Origin: an uncultured bacterium
GTDB lineage: Bacteria; Bacillota; Clostridia; Oscillospirales; Oscillospiraceae
Direction: 5' to 3'
DNA: 5,048 nt
Assembly (NCBI GenBank): GCA_905214155.1
Contig: CAJMLC010000139.1
Coordinates: 1-5,048, forward strand
Shown piece after piece: positions 1 to 5,028 of the stretch. Position numbers and translations under genes: made by a program. The notes beneath the pieces are model-generated. The model was not told where the DNA came from. It searched no databases and saw nothing but the letters and a program-made list of their open reading frames with translations. Numbering within the stretch: the stretch's first letter is position 1; each line of letters begins with the position of its first letter.

Positions 1-9
1 AGGGCATCG

Positions 10-71
10 GCCCCTACAAGGTGCGGTAGAAAATCGCAAAAGCGGGCGGACAGAATCGTCCGCCCCTACAA
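10..71. repeat. Intergenic repeat fragments with hairpin
   Basis: The 10-mer gcccctacaa occurs at 10-19 and again at 62-71. The second copy forms the right side of a hairpin with arms gggcgga (44-50) and tccgccc (59-65) around an 8-base loop. Read on the minus strand this gives a TTGTAGGGGCGGAC-type sequence, which resembles the short dispersed intergenic repeats common in GC-rich clostridial genomes. That family resemblance is from memory and was not tested. There is no T run after the stem, so it is not an obvious terminator for an upstream gene, although it may lie in the 3' region of one outside the window. No gene is seen in bases 1-96. Confidence 0.45.
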
Positions 72-96
72 AGCGTTCCAGATGGAGTTTTGAAAT

Positions 97-252
97 ATGA
101 AAACAGTGACGATTTATACGGATGGGGCCTGTTCCGGCAATCCCGGCCTAGGCGGCTGTAGCGGCGGAGCCGCGAATTTGTCCCTCTGGGAAAATGCCGC
201 CAAAGGCGGCAAAAGGGGATCAGAGCGAAGCAACTTTGCAGCCGCCAGTTGA
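97..252 (+). pseudogene. Truncated 5' copy of rnhA running into a repeat
   Basis: A 51-codon open frame starts at ATG 97 behind a modest SD (tggag, 83-87). Its first 17 residues, MKTVTIYTDGACSGNPG, are identical to the N-terminus of the intact rnhA that starts at 264. They include the first catalytic Asp (D9) and the glycine-rich turn. Residue 18 is Leu instead of Pro, and after GG (19-20) the frame leaves RNase H sequence and reads through a hairpin-rich repeat to a TGA at 250-252. The E, D and D residues needed for the rest of the active site are absent, so it cannot be a nuclease. At DNA level 10 of the 17 identical residues use different codons (for example tat/tac, gat/gac, ccc/ccg). This is too divergent for a recent tandem duplication. 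The best reading is a remnant of a second or displaced rnhA. The TGA overlaps the SD of intact rnhA (251-256), so the fragment could still act as a translated leader. Confidence 0.75.
151..246. repeat. Hairpin-rich repeat element, MITE/REP-like
   Basis: The stretch begins with ggcggctg (151-158) and ends with its exact reverse complement cagccgcc (239-246), giving 8-bp terminal inverted repeats about 96 bp apart. Inside are two further perfect hairpins: gcggc/gccgc (161-165/169-173) and tgccgcc/ggcggca (195-201/205-211), plus a small ctctg/cagag pairing (184-188/221-225). It sits exactly where the truncated rnhA copy stops matching the intact gene. No target-site duplication is clear. The left terminal repeat also matches rnhA's own ggcggctg at codons 19-21, so the true left boundary may be slightly further in. 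Its structure suggests a non-autonomous mobile or REP-type element, but other copies in the genome are needed to prove that. Confidence 0.5.
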
Positions 253-263
253 GGAGAAATGCG

Positions 264-701
264 ATGAAGACAGTGACAATTTACACCGACGGTGCGTGTT
301 CGGGTAATCCGGGCCCGGGCGGCTGGTGCGCGATCTTGGAATACAACGGCATCGAAAAAATGCTCTCCGGCGGCGAGGCACAGACGACAAACAACCGAAT
401 GGAGCTGACGGCGGTCATTCAGGCGCTGCTCGCGCTGCGCGAACCCTGCATTGTCGAACTCTATTCCGATTCTAAATACGTGCTCGACGCGCTCGAAAAA
501 GGCTGGGCCTGGGGCTGGCGGCGGAAGGGATGGATCAAATCGGATAAAAAGCCCGCGCTGAACCCCGACCTCTGGGAGATGCTGCTCGGCCTCGTGAGCC
601 AGCACGAGCTGCATTACCACTGGGTCAAGGGCCACGAGAGCAACGTCAACAATAACCGCTGCGACCAGCAGGCGGTGCTGGAGAGCCAGAAATTCAAATA
701 A
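264..701 (+). CDS. rnhA: Ribonuclease HI
   Basis: Cytoplasmic endonuclease that cuts the RNA strand of RNA-DNA hybrids, removing R-loops and RNA primers. The product is 145 aa, slightly shorter than the 155-aa E. coli enzyme. The four metal-binding acidic residues are present: D9 (YTDGACSGNPGPGG), E47 (TTNNRMEL), D69 (YSDSKYV) and D134 (NRCD). H124 in WVKGH matches the E. coli histidine that assists product release. The Trp/Lys-rich handle region (about 79-104, with GWRRKGW and SDKKP) that helps bind the hybrid is also present, so this is the full HI type. After NRCD the usual ELA is replaced by QQA, a minor oddity. ATG 264 is chosen because gaggag (251-256) lies 7 nt upstream; a TTG at 249 would overlap that SD. 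It is preceded by a truncated copy of its own 5' end and convergent with rlmD. No clear promoter was identified upstream. Confidence 0.97.
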   Translation: MKTVTIYTDGACSGNPGPGGWCAILEYNGIEKMLSGGEAQTTNNRMELTAVIQALLALREPCIVELYSDSKYVLDALEKGWAWGWRRKGWIKSDKKPALNPDLWEMLLGLVSQHELHYHWVKGHESNVNNNRCDQQAVLESQKFK

Positions 702-737
702 AACATCCACATCTTCGTAGGAAGATGTGGATGTTTT
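700..737. terminator. Bidirectional terminator between rnhA and rlmD
   Basis: A perfect 17-bp stem (700-716 with 721-737) closes a 4-base loop (gtag). The 3' arm ends in a T run for plus-strand transcripts and the 5' arm begins with an A run that gives a U run on the minus-strand transcript. It can therefore stop both convergent genes. It occupies the whole gap: its first two bases lie in the rnhA stop codon (699-701), and the rlmD stop codon (738-740) begins immediately after it. Confidence 0.93.
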
Positions 738-2090
738 TTAGACTTTTTCAAGAAGTGCGACCGTCTCGATGTGGGCGCAACGTGGGAAGAGATCGACGGC
801 CTCGGCGGTTTGCAGCGCATAGCCGCGTTCCCGCAGAAGCTTGACATCGCGGGCGAGCGTTGCGGGATCGCACGAGACATAGACGATGCGCCGCGGACCC
901 ATCGCGGCCATGGCTTCGATGACATCCGGGCTGACCCCCTTGCGCGGCGGATCGACGACGATGACGTCGGGCCGTTCCCCTCTGGCCGCAAACATCTGCG
1001 CGGCCTGGCCGGCGTCCATGCAGTAAAATTCGGTCTTATCTGCGAGGCCATTGCGCACGGCGTTCTCCTTCGCGTCCTCGATGGCCTGCGGCACGACCTC
1101 CACGCCGACGGCCCGCCCGGCCTCGCGCGCGAGACAGAGTGTGATCGTGCCGGTGCCACAATAGAGGTCGAGCACGATCTCTGTCCCGGTCAGGGCCGCA
1201 AATCCGAGCACTTTGCGATAGAGGATCTCCGCCTGATCGTGATTGACCTGATAGAAGGCCGCCGGGCTGAGGCGGAACGTCAGGCCGCAGAGCGTGTCCT
1301 GGATCCAGCCGGGTCCGTATAGCGGCAGGAACGTGTCGCCGAGAATGGTGTTCCCCTTTTTCTCGTTCGGCGTGAAGACGATGGACGTCACGTCCGGCGC
1401 TGCGGCGCGAATGGCCGCGGTCAGCTCTGCGCTGCGCGGGAGCTGCTTGCAGTTTGCACTGATGCAGACGAGCGTCTCGCCGCTGACCGTGCCGCGGCGG
1501 ATGTAAATGTGGCGGATATAGCCGCGTCCGGTTTTCTCGTCGTAGGCGCGGATCTTGTACTGCTCCATCCAGCGGAGCACCGCCGCGCGGATCACATCGG
1601 CACAGTCCGGCTGGATGCGGCAGTGCGCGATCGGGATGACGCGGTGCGTCCCGGCGGAGAAAAAGCCCGCCTCGGCGCGGCCATTCTGCTCCTGTACCGG
1701 GTACTGTACCTTGTTGCGGTAGCCGTCCTGCTCTGCTGCGCCTGTGATTTTGAGCGATTCCAGCGTGCAGCCGCCGATGCGGTTCAGCGCATCCAGCACG
1801 CGCTGGCGCTTCAGCTCGGTTTCCAGTTCATAGTCCGCATGGCGGAAATCACAGCCGCCGCAGGCCGGAAAATAGGGACAATCCGGCTCGATGCGGTGCG
1901 GCGAGGCAGCTTCCACGCGCAGGAGCTTCCCGTGCGCGGCGGTCTTGCCGATGTTCACGACGCAGACAAGGCAGCGCTCGCCGGGCAGCGCACCCGGCAC
2001 AAAGAGCACCTGCCCGTCGACCCGCGCGATGCCGCGCCCGTCGCTCGCCGCGCCGACGATCTCAACGTGATAAGTTTCGTTTACGTTCAT
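738..2090 (-). CDS. rlmD: 23S rRNA (uracil-C5)-methyltransferase, RlmD/RlmCD family
   Basis: SAM-dependent enzyme of the TrmA/RumA family that makes 5-methyluridine in 23S rRNA (U1939 in E. coli numbering; the Bacillus homologue RlmCD also modifies U747, and sequence alone does not settle which applies here). The product is 450 aa. In order it shows an N-terminal TRAM-like RNA-binding domain (about 1-60), four cysteines that would hold a [4Fe-4S] cluster (C71, C77, C80, C157), the QVNHDQAE segment (281-288), the SAM-binding loop DLYCGTGT (308-315) with E331, the VDPPRKG motif (379-385), the nucleophile C407 in YVSCDPATLARD, and the general base E441 in HIETV. All key residues are present. The start chosen is the ATG at 2090-2088, with GGAG about 6 nt upstream; the TTG at 2102 would lie upstream of that SD. 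No convincing promoter was found in the 70-bp gap upstream, so it is probably transcribed with the lipoprotein gene. Confidence 0.95.
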   Translation of the reverse strand: MNVNETYHVEIVGAASDGRGIARVDGQVLFVPGALPGERCLVCVVNIGKTAAHGKLLRVEAASPHRIEPDCPYFPACGGCDFRHADYELETELKRQRVLDALNRIGGCTLESLKITGAAEQDGYRNKVQYPVQEQNGRAEAGFFSAGTHRVIPIAHCRIQPDCADVIRAAVLRWMEQYKIRAYDEKTGRGYIRHIYIRRGTVSGETLVCISANCKQLPRSAELTAAIRAAAPDVTSIVFTPNEKKGNTILGDTFLPLYGPGWIQDTLCGLTFRLSPAAFYQVNHDQAEILYRKVLGFAALTGTEIVLDLYCGTGTITLCLAREAGRAVGVEVVPQAIEDAKENAVRNGLADKTEFYCMDAGQAAQMFAARGERPDVIVVDPPRKGVSPDVIEAMAAMGPRRIVYVSCDPATLARDVKLLRERGYALQTAEAVDLFPRCAHIETVALLEKV

Positions 2091-2104
2091 ACTGTTCTCC
2101 AATT

Positions 2105-2120
2105 TGTTTCACGTGAAACA
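2105..2120. other. parS centromere site 1
   Basis: TGTTTCACGTGAAACA is a perfect 16-bp palindrome and an exact fit to the Bacillus-type parS consensus TGTTnCACGTGAAACA bound by ParB/Spo0J. The central CACGTG distinguishes it from the related Noc site, which has CCCGGG. It lies just upstream of the rlmD SD. Such sites load ParB, which spreads, drives origin segregation with ParA/Soj and recruits SMC condensin. Confidence 0.9.
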
Positions 2121-2143
2121 CAGCTCGGGATCGCGTTTTGGAA

Positions 2144-2159
2144 TGTTTCACGTGAAACA
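2144..2159. other. parS centromere site 2
   Basis: Second exact copy of TGTTTCACGTGAAACA. Its centre is 39 bp from that of site 1, and it ends one base before the lipoprotein stop codon (2161-2163). The 23-bp spacer between the two sites shows no other repeat. Both sites lie in a minus-strand intergenic gap and interrupt no coding sequence. Confidence 0.9.
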
Positions 2160-2160
2160 C

Positions 2161-2706
2161 TCACTCCGCGAGCCGCTCGCCGGTCGCGGCGTCGAATGTG
2201 TAGATTTTCTCCGTGACCTCAGCCGCGCCGTCCACCCCATAGCGGACAGAGAGCGTATAGGTCAGAATCAGCGTGCCGTCTGCCATCGAGATCGTGTAGT
2301 CGCCGTCGACAAAGGCCATCGCCTGCGCGTCGAGCGCAGCCTTGTAGACCTCATCGTCCGCATAGCTCTCGAGCGCAGACTGGAGCTGTGCCATACCATC
2401 ATTGATGGTCTCGCTGGCCGCGTCGGACGCAAGCGTCAGATGCGGGATACGGAGCGTGTAGGTCACAACTTCCTCAATGTCGTGCTGGACGGTCTGCGGC
2501 TCGTCAAACCAGCCGTCGACGACAGACTCTGGTTTCAGCTCATCGGCCGGGAGCGTCACAACCTCGTCCGGCGTGCTTTGCGGATCGGCAGCGCTCGTTT
2601 CAGGCTTTGCAGACTCGACGGGTACATCGGCGGGAAGTGTGGTCGCCTTGCAGGCGGACAGAAATATAAGGGCCGCGGCCGTCGCCGCGAGAATGGTCTG
2701 TTTCAT
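2161..2706 (-). CDS. Small lipoprotein, possible RsiV/DUF3298-like fold
   Basis: A 181-aa protein of unknown function. The N-terminus MKQTILAATAAALIFLSAC is a lipoprotein signal: a short basic start, a hydrophobic stretch and the lipobox LSAC, so C19 would be lipidated and the mature protein anchored outside the cytoplasmic membrane. Residues 20 to about 65 form a linker rich in Ala, Pro, Ser, Glu and Asp. The rest (about 80-181) has a pattern seen in DUF4163/DUF3298 proteins such as RsiV and PdaC: a segment like IPHLTL followed by an ETIN helix, then alternating strands (YTISMADGTLILTYTLSVRY) and a closing YTFDAATGERL. This assignment is a weak pattern match; the protein is shorter than those families and ends right after the TGERL strand. 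The ATG at 2706 is chosen because GAGGTGA lies just upstream (2717-2711) and it gives a proper signal peptide. It has its own promoter and probably leads the transcript that continues into rlmD. Confidence 0.8.
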   Translation of the reverse strand: MKQTILAATAAALIFLSACKATTLPADVPVESAKPETSAADPQSTPDEVVTLPADELKPESVVDGWFDEPQTVQHDIEEVVTYTLRIPHLTLASDAASETINDGMAQLQSALESYADDEVYKAALDAQAMAFVDGDYTISMADGTLILTYTLSVRYGVDGAAEVTEKIYTFDAATGERLAE

Positions 2707-2723
2707 ACGTTCACCTCGACGAT

Positions 2724-2752
2724 AGTTTAGCATAAGAAAGGACTTGTGTAAA
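2724..2752 (-). promoter_or_regulatory. Sigma-A promoter for the lipoprotein gene
   Basis: On the minus strand, -35 TTTACA (2752-2747) and -10 TAAACT (2729-2724) are separated by exactly 17 bp, with an extended -10 TG one base upstream of the hexamer. Transcription should start near 2717, giving a leader of only about 11 nt that begins at or close to the GAGGTGA ribosome binding site. Confidence 0.75.
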
Positions 2753-2772
2753 GCGTTGAAGCTTGCTATACT
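2744..2772 (+). promoter_or_regulatory. Sigma-A promoter for the radical SAM gene
   Basis: -35 TTGTGT (2744-2749) and -10 TATACT (2767-2772) are 17 bp apart, and TG at 2764-2765 makes an extended -10. The expected start is near 2779, about 22 nt before the ATG. Its -35 overlaps the -35 of the divergent lipoprotein promoter by three bases. Confidence 0.75.
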
Positions 2773-2801
2773 GTTCAAAGACGGAAAACGGGGGGATCAG
2801 G

Positions 2802-3686
2802 ATGCTGAATTATGCGCACTGCGAACTATGCCCGCGGAGATGCGGCGTCGACCGGACGGCGGGACAGTTGGGCTTCTGCCGGGTGCCGGACGAGCTGTTT
2901 GCCGCGAAAGCGATGCTGCACTATTGGGAAGAACCTGTCATCTCCGCAGCCTACGGCGCGGGGACGGTCTTCTTCTCGGGCTGCACGCTCGGCTGCATTT
3001 ATTGTCAGAACGATGAAATTTCACATCAGAATTTCGGAAAGCCGCTCTCCCCTGCCGCGCTGCGCGAGACGTTCGAACGGCTGATCGACGACGGCGCACA
3101 GAACATCGAGCTCGTCACACCGACACATTTCCTGCCGTCCATCCTCCCGGCCCTGACGCCGAAGCTGCCCGTCCCGGTCGTCTACAACTGCGGCGGCTAT
3201 GAGCGCGTGGAGACGCTGCGCGAGCTGGAGGGCCTCATCGACATCTATCTGCCGGACATGAAATATTCCGATCCCACGCTGGCGAAGACACTCTCTGCCG
3301 CGCCGGATTATCCGGAGGTCGCCACAGCGGCCATCGAGGAAATGTACCGGCAGGTCGGCCCGGCGCAGATCGAGGACGACGTGATGCAGCGCGGCATGAT
3401 CGTGCGGCATCTCGTGCTGCCCGGCTGCGTGGACAATTCGCTCGGCGTGCTTGACTGGTTCTCAGAGCATTTTCACAGAAAAGGCGTCTGGTTCAGCCTG
3501 ATGAGCCAGTATGTGCCGATGGGCCGCGCAAAAAATATGCCGCCCTTCGACCGGCATATCACCGAGGATGAGTATGCCGCCGTCTGCTCGTATCTCGAAC
3601 TATGTGAGATCGAAAACGGCTATACACAGGACTTTTCCTCCGCGATCCAGGACTATATCCCAAACTTCGATTTGTCCGGCCTATGA
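2802..3686 (+). CDS. Radical SAM protein, COG1313 (PflX-like)
   Basis: A 294-aa member of the radical SAM superfamily related to pyruvate formate-lyase activating enzymes. The cluster motif is FFSGCTLGCIYCQN, with C61, C65 and C68 binding the [4Fe-4S] that reductively cleaves SAM. A second, N-terminal cysteine set (C7, C10, C14 and C26, in CELCPRRCG and FC) precedes it and is typical of the COG1313 PflX-like group; it may bind another metal or cluster. Other conserved-looking segments are ELVTPTHF (103-110), VYNCGGYE (127-134), YLPDMKYSD (149-157) and VRHLVLPG (201-208). The substrate is unknown, and no glycyl radical enzyme is encoded nearby to suggest one. ATG 2802 is chosen because of the ggggga SD shortly upstream and a promoter start near 2779; the TTG at 2763 would lie inside the promoter. 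It appears to be a single-gene unit, divergent from the lipoprotein gene. Confidence 0.92.
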   Translation: MLNYAHCELCPRRCGVDRTAGQLGFCRVPDELFAAKAMLHYWEEPVISAAYGAGTVFFSGCTLGCIYCQNDEISHQNFGKPLSPAALRETFERLIDDGAQNIELVTPTHFLPSILPALTPKLPVPVVYNCGGYERVETLRELEGLIDIYLPDMKYSDPTLAKTLSAAPDYPEVATAAIEEMYRQVGPAQIEDDVMQRGMIVRHLVLPGCVDNSLGVLDWFSEHFHRKGVWFSLMSQYVPMGRAKNMPPFDRHITEDEYAAVCSYLELCEIENGYTQDFSSAIQDYIPNFDLSGL

Positions 3687-3715
3687 GACGGAATAAAAAA
3701 TTCCGCAAGAAGGCA

Positions 3716-3727
3716 AAACAAATGTTT
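3716..3727. promoter_or_regulatory. LexA-box-like operator upstream of lexA
   Basis: AAACAAATGTTT is a perfect 12-bp palindrome, followed by G. It fits the Gram-positive SOS box pattern GAAC-N4-GTTC/T (compare CGAACnnnnGTTYG-type sites) except that the first G is A. It overlaps the first two bases of the lexA -35, so bound LexA would block RNA polymerase, consistent with autoregulation. The assignment is an inference from pattern and position. Confidence 0.6.
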
Positions 3728-3754
3728 GATTTTTGGAAGCGCTTGTGTTATACT
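3726..3754 (+). promoter_or_regulatory. Sigma-A promoter for lexA
   Basis: -35 TTGATT (3726-3731) and -10 TATACT (3749-3754) are separated by 17 bp, with an upstream TG forming an extended -10. The expected start is near 3761, leaving a leader of about 22 nt before the ATG. The spacer contains the 8-bp palindrome AAGCGCTT (3737-3744). Confidence 0.8.
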
Positions 3755-3782
3755 GGACGCAGAATCACTGGGAGGCACTGGT

Positions 3783-4361
3783 ATGGCACGGACGAGCAAC
3801 AAACGAGAGCAGATCCTGAATTTTCTGACCCAATTTATGAATGAACACGGCTACGCGCCCACGGTGCGCGAGATCTGCAACGCCGTTGGTCTGCAATCCA
3901 CGGCGACCGTCCACTATCACCTCAACGCCCTGCGCGACGCGGGCCTGATCGAGATGGACGAGATGAAAAAGCGCGCCATCTCCCTCCCCGACGCCCAGCG
4001 GGCCGACCGCATCCCGGTCGTCGGTGTGGTGACGGCGGGCGTGCCGATCCTCGCGACGGAAAACATCGAGGGCTATATCCCGTGGGACGGCGAGGCGGGC
4101 TGCTTCGTGCTGCGCGTGCGCGGCGATTCGATGATCGGCGCGGGCATCCTCGACGGGGACAAGGTCGTCGTCCGGCCGCAGCCGGATGCGGAGAACGGCG
4201 AGATCGTCGTGGCCCTGCTCGACGATTCGGCGACGGTGAAGCGCCTGAAAAAGACGGGGCGCGACGTCTGGCTCATGCCCGAAAACCCGAGCTACGAACC
4301 CATCCCCGGCAACGAGGCAAAAATTCTGGGCCGTGTGAAGGCCCTGATCCGGGAATATTAA
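3783..4361 (+). CDS. lexA: LexA repressor, self-cleaving SOS regulator
   Basis: Transcriptional repressor of the SOS DNA-damage response; RecA on single-stranded DNA triggers its self-cleavage. The product is 192 aa, slightly shorter than the roughly 200-aa norm. Residues 1-66 form the winged helix DNA-binding domain (KREQILNFL, GYAPTVREIC, LQSTATVHYHLNALRDAGLI). The cleavage site is A85-G86 in VVTAGVP. The S24-type peptidase dyad is S116 in RGDSM and K153 in TVKRLKK, so it should be cleavage-competent. ATG 3783 is supported by GGGAGG (3770-3775) 7 nt upstream and by a promoter with a LexA-box-like operator in front. It is followed after 17 nt by a LUD-domain gene, with no terminator between, which suggests an operon. 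Confidence 0.97.
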   Translation: MARTSNKREQILNFLTQFMNEHGYAPTVREICNAVGLQSTATVHYHLNALRDAGLIEMDEMKKRAISLPDAQRADRIPVVGVVTAGVPILATENIEGYIPWDGEAGCFVLRVRGDSMIGAGILDGDKVVVRPQPDAENGEIVVALLDDSATVKRLKKTGRDVWLMPENPSYEPIPGNEAKILGRVKALIREY

Positions 4362-4378
4362 CGACAGGAGGAGCAGCT

Positions 4379-4978
4379 ATGAACGTGGAAAAGGCGCTGA
4401 GCGCGCTGCGGGAAAACGGATTCGACGCGCGCTGGTTTGCCACGGCGGCGGAGGCCGCGGACGCGCTCTGCGCGGAGGTGAAGGGCAAGACCGTCGGCAT
4501 CGGCGGGAGCGTCACGGTGGAGCAGCTTGGCGTCTACGACCGGCTTTCCCGGGAAAACACGGTCTACTGGCACTGGTGTCAGCCCGCGGCAGAGGCCATC
4601 CGGCAGGCCGAGCAGTCGCAGGTCTATCTCCTCTCGGCCAACGCCGTCAGCGAGACGGGCGCGCTGGTCAACATCGACGGCACGGGCAACCGCATCGCCG
4701 CGTCGCTCCATGGGCGCGAGCGCGTGATCTTCCTCGTCGGCGTGAACAAGCTGACCCCGACGCTGGAGGACGCCATCGACCGTGCGCGGAATGTCGCCGC
4801 GCCGCTAAATGCCAGGCGCCTTGCACGGAAAACGCCGTGTGCGCTGGCCGAGCCGATGCGCTGTCACGACTGCCATAGCCCTGAGCGGATCTGTAAGGGT
4901 TTCGTGGTCCAGACGCGGCCGATGGGCGGCGTCGGCAAGACCGAGGTCTTCCTGATCGGCGAAACGCTTGGATATTGA
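4379..4978 (+). CDS. LUD-domain protein (LutC/YkgG-like, DUF162)
   Basis: A 199-aa cytoplasmic protein of the LUD (lactate utilization) domain family, PF02589. Typical segments are GIGGSVTVEQLGVYDRL (40-56), YLLSANAVSETGALVNIDGTGNR (83-105) and the long stretch HGRERVIFLVGVNKLTPTLEDAIDRARNVAAPLNA (111-145). It ends with a cysteine-containing tail, C154, C162, C165 and C172 (PC, RCHDC, IC), followed by FLIGETLGY. The cysteine spacing could bind a metal or Fe-S cluster; this is inferred. Family members include LutC of the lactate oxidation complex, but lutA and lutB are not present here, so a role in lactate use is not shown. The stand-alone clostridial form has no established reaction that I can name. 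ATG 4379 has an excellent AGGAGG (4366-4371) 7 nt upstream. Position directly after lexA suggests co-transcription and possible SOS control. Confidence 0.9.
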   Translation: MNVEKALSALRENGFDARWFATAAEAADALCAEVKGKTVGIGGSVTVEQLGVYDRLSRENTVYWHWCQPAAEAIRQAEQSQVYLLSANAVSETGALVNIDGTGNRIAASLHGRERVIFLVGVNKLTPTLEDAIDRARNVAAPLNARRLARKTPCALAEPMRCHDCHSPERICKGFVVQTRPMGGVGKTEVFLIGETLGY

Positions 4979-4992
4979 ATCAAAAATACAAC

Positions 4993-5019
4993 CGCGGCCC
5001 GCTTTGCTGGCCGCGTTTT
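4993..5019 (+). terminator. Rho-independent terminator after the LUD gene
   Basis: A 7-bp GC-rich stem, cgcggcc (4993-4999) with ggccgcg (5009-5015), has a 9-base loop and is followed by TTTT (5016-5019). It begins 14 nt after the LUD stop codon and should end the lexA-LUD transcript. Confidence 0.85.
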
Positions 5020-5028
5020 CTGTGTGCG

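Noticed and set aside
114..710. Minus-strand open frame of 198 codons across rnhA
   Set aside because: It is antisense to the confidently identified rnhA and its terminator, is composed of Leu/Pro/Arg-rich shadow sequence and has no ribosome binding site.
771..2040. Several plus-strand open frames opposite rlmD (771-1322, 1294-1506, 1509-2216)
   Set aside because: They are antisense shadows of a gene in which every expected motif of the family is present.
2091..2160. A separate promoter for rlmD in the gap holding the parS sites
   Set aside because: No -35/-10 pair with suitable spacing was visible on the minus strand, so read-through from the lipoprotein promoter is preferred.
2104..2730. 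Plus-strand open frame of 208 codons containing MFHVKH twice
   Set aside because: The MFHVKH peptides are just the translation of the two parS palindromes; the rest is antisense to the lipoprotein gene and has no SD or domain signal.
3689..3705. Small inverted repeat cggaat/attccg after the radical SAM gene, considered as a terminator
   Set aside because: The stem is only 6 bp and AT-containing, and no T run follows on either strand; it may be chance.
3737..3744. AAGCGCTT palindrome in the lexA promoter spacer as an operator
   Set aside because: Symmetry does not extend beyond 8 bp and it fits no regulator site I can name; the neighbouring AAACAAATGTTT is the better operator candidate.
4082..4378. 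Upstream extension of the LUD gene inside lexA
   Set aside because: The extension is Arg/Gly-rich shadow of lexA; the true start at 4379 has a strong AGGAGG and matches the family's length.
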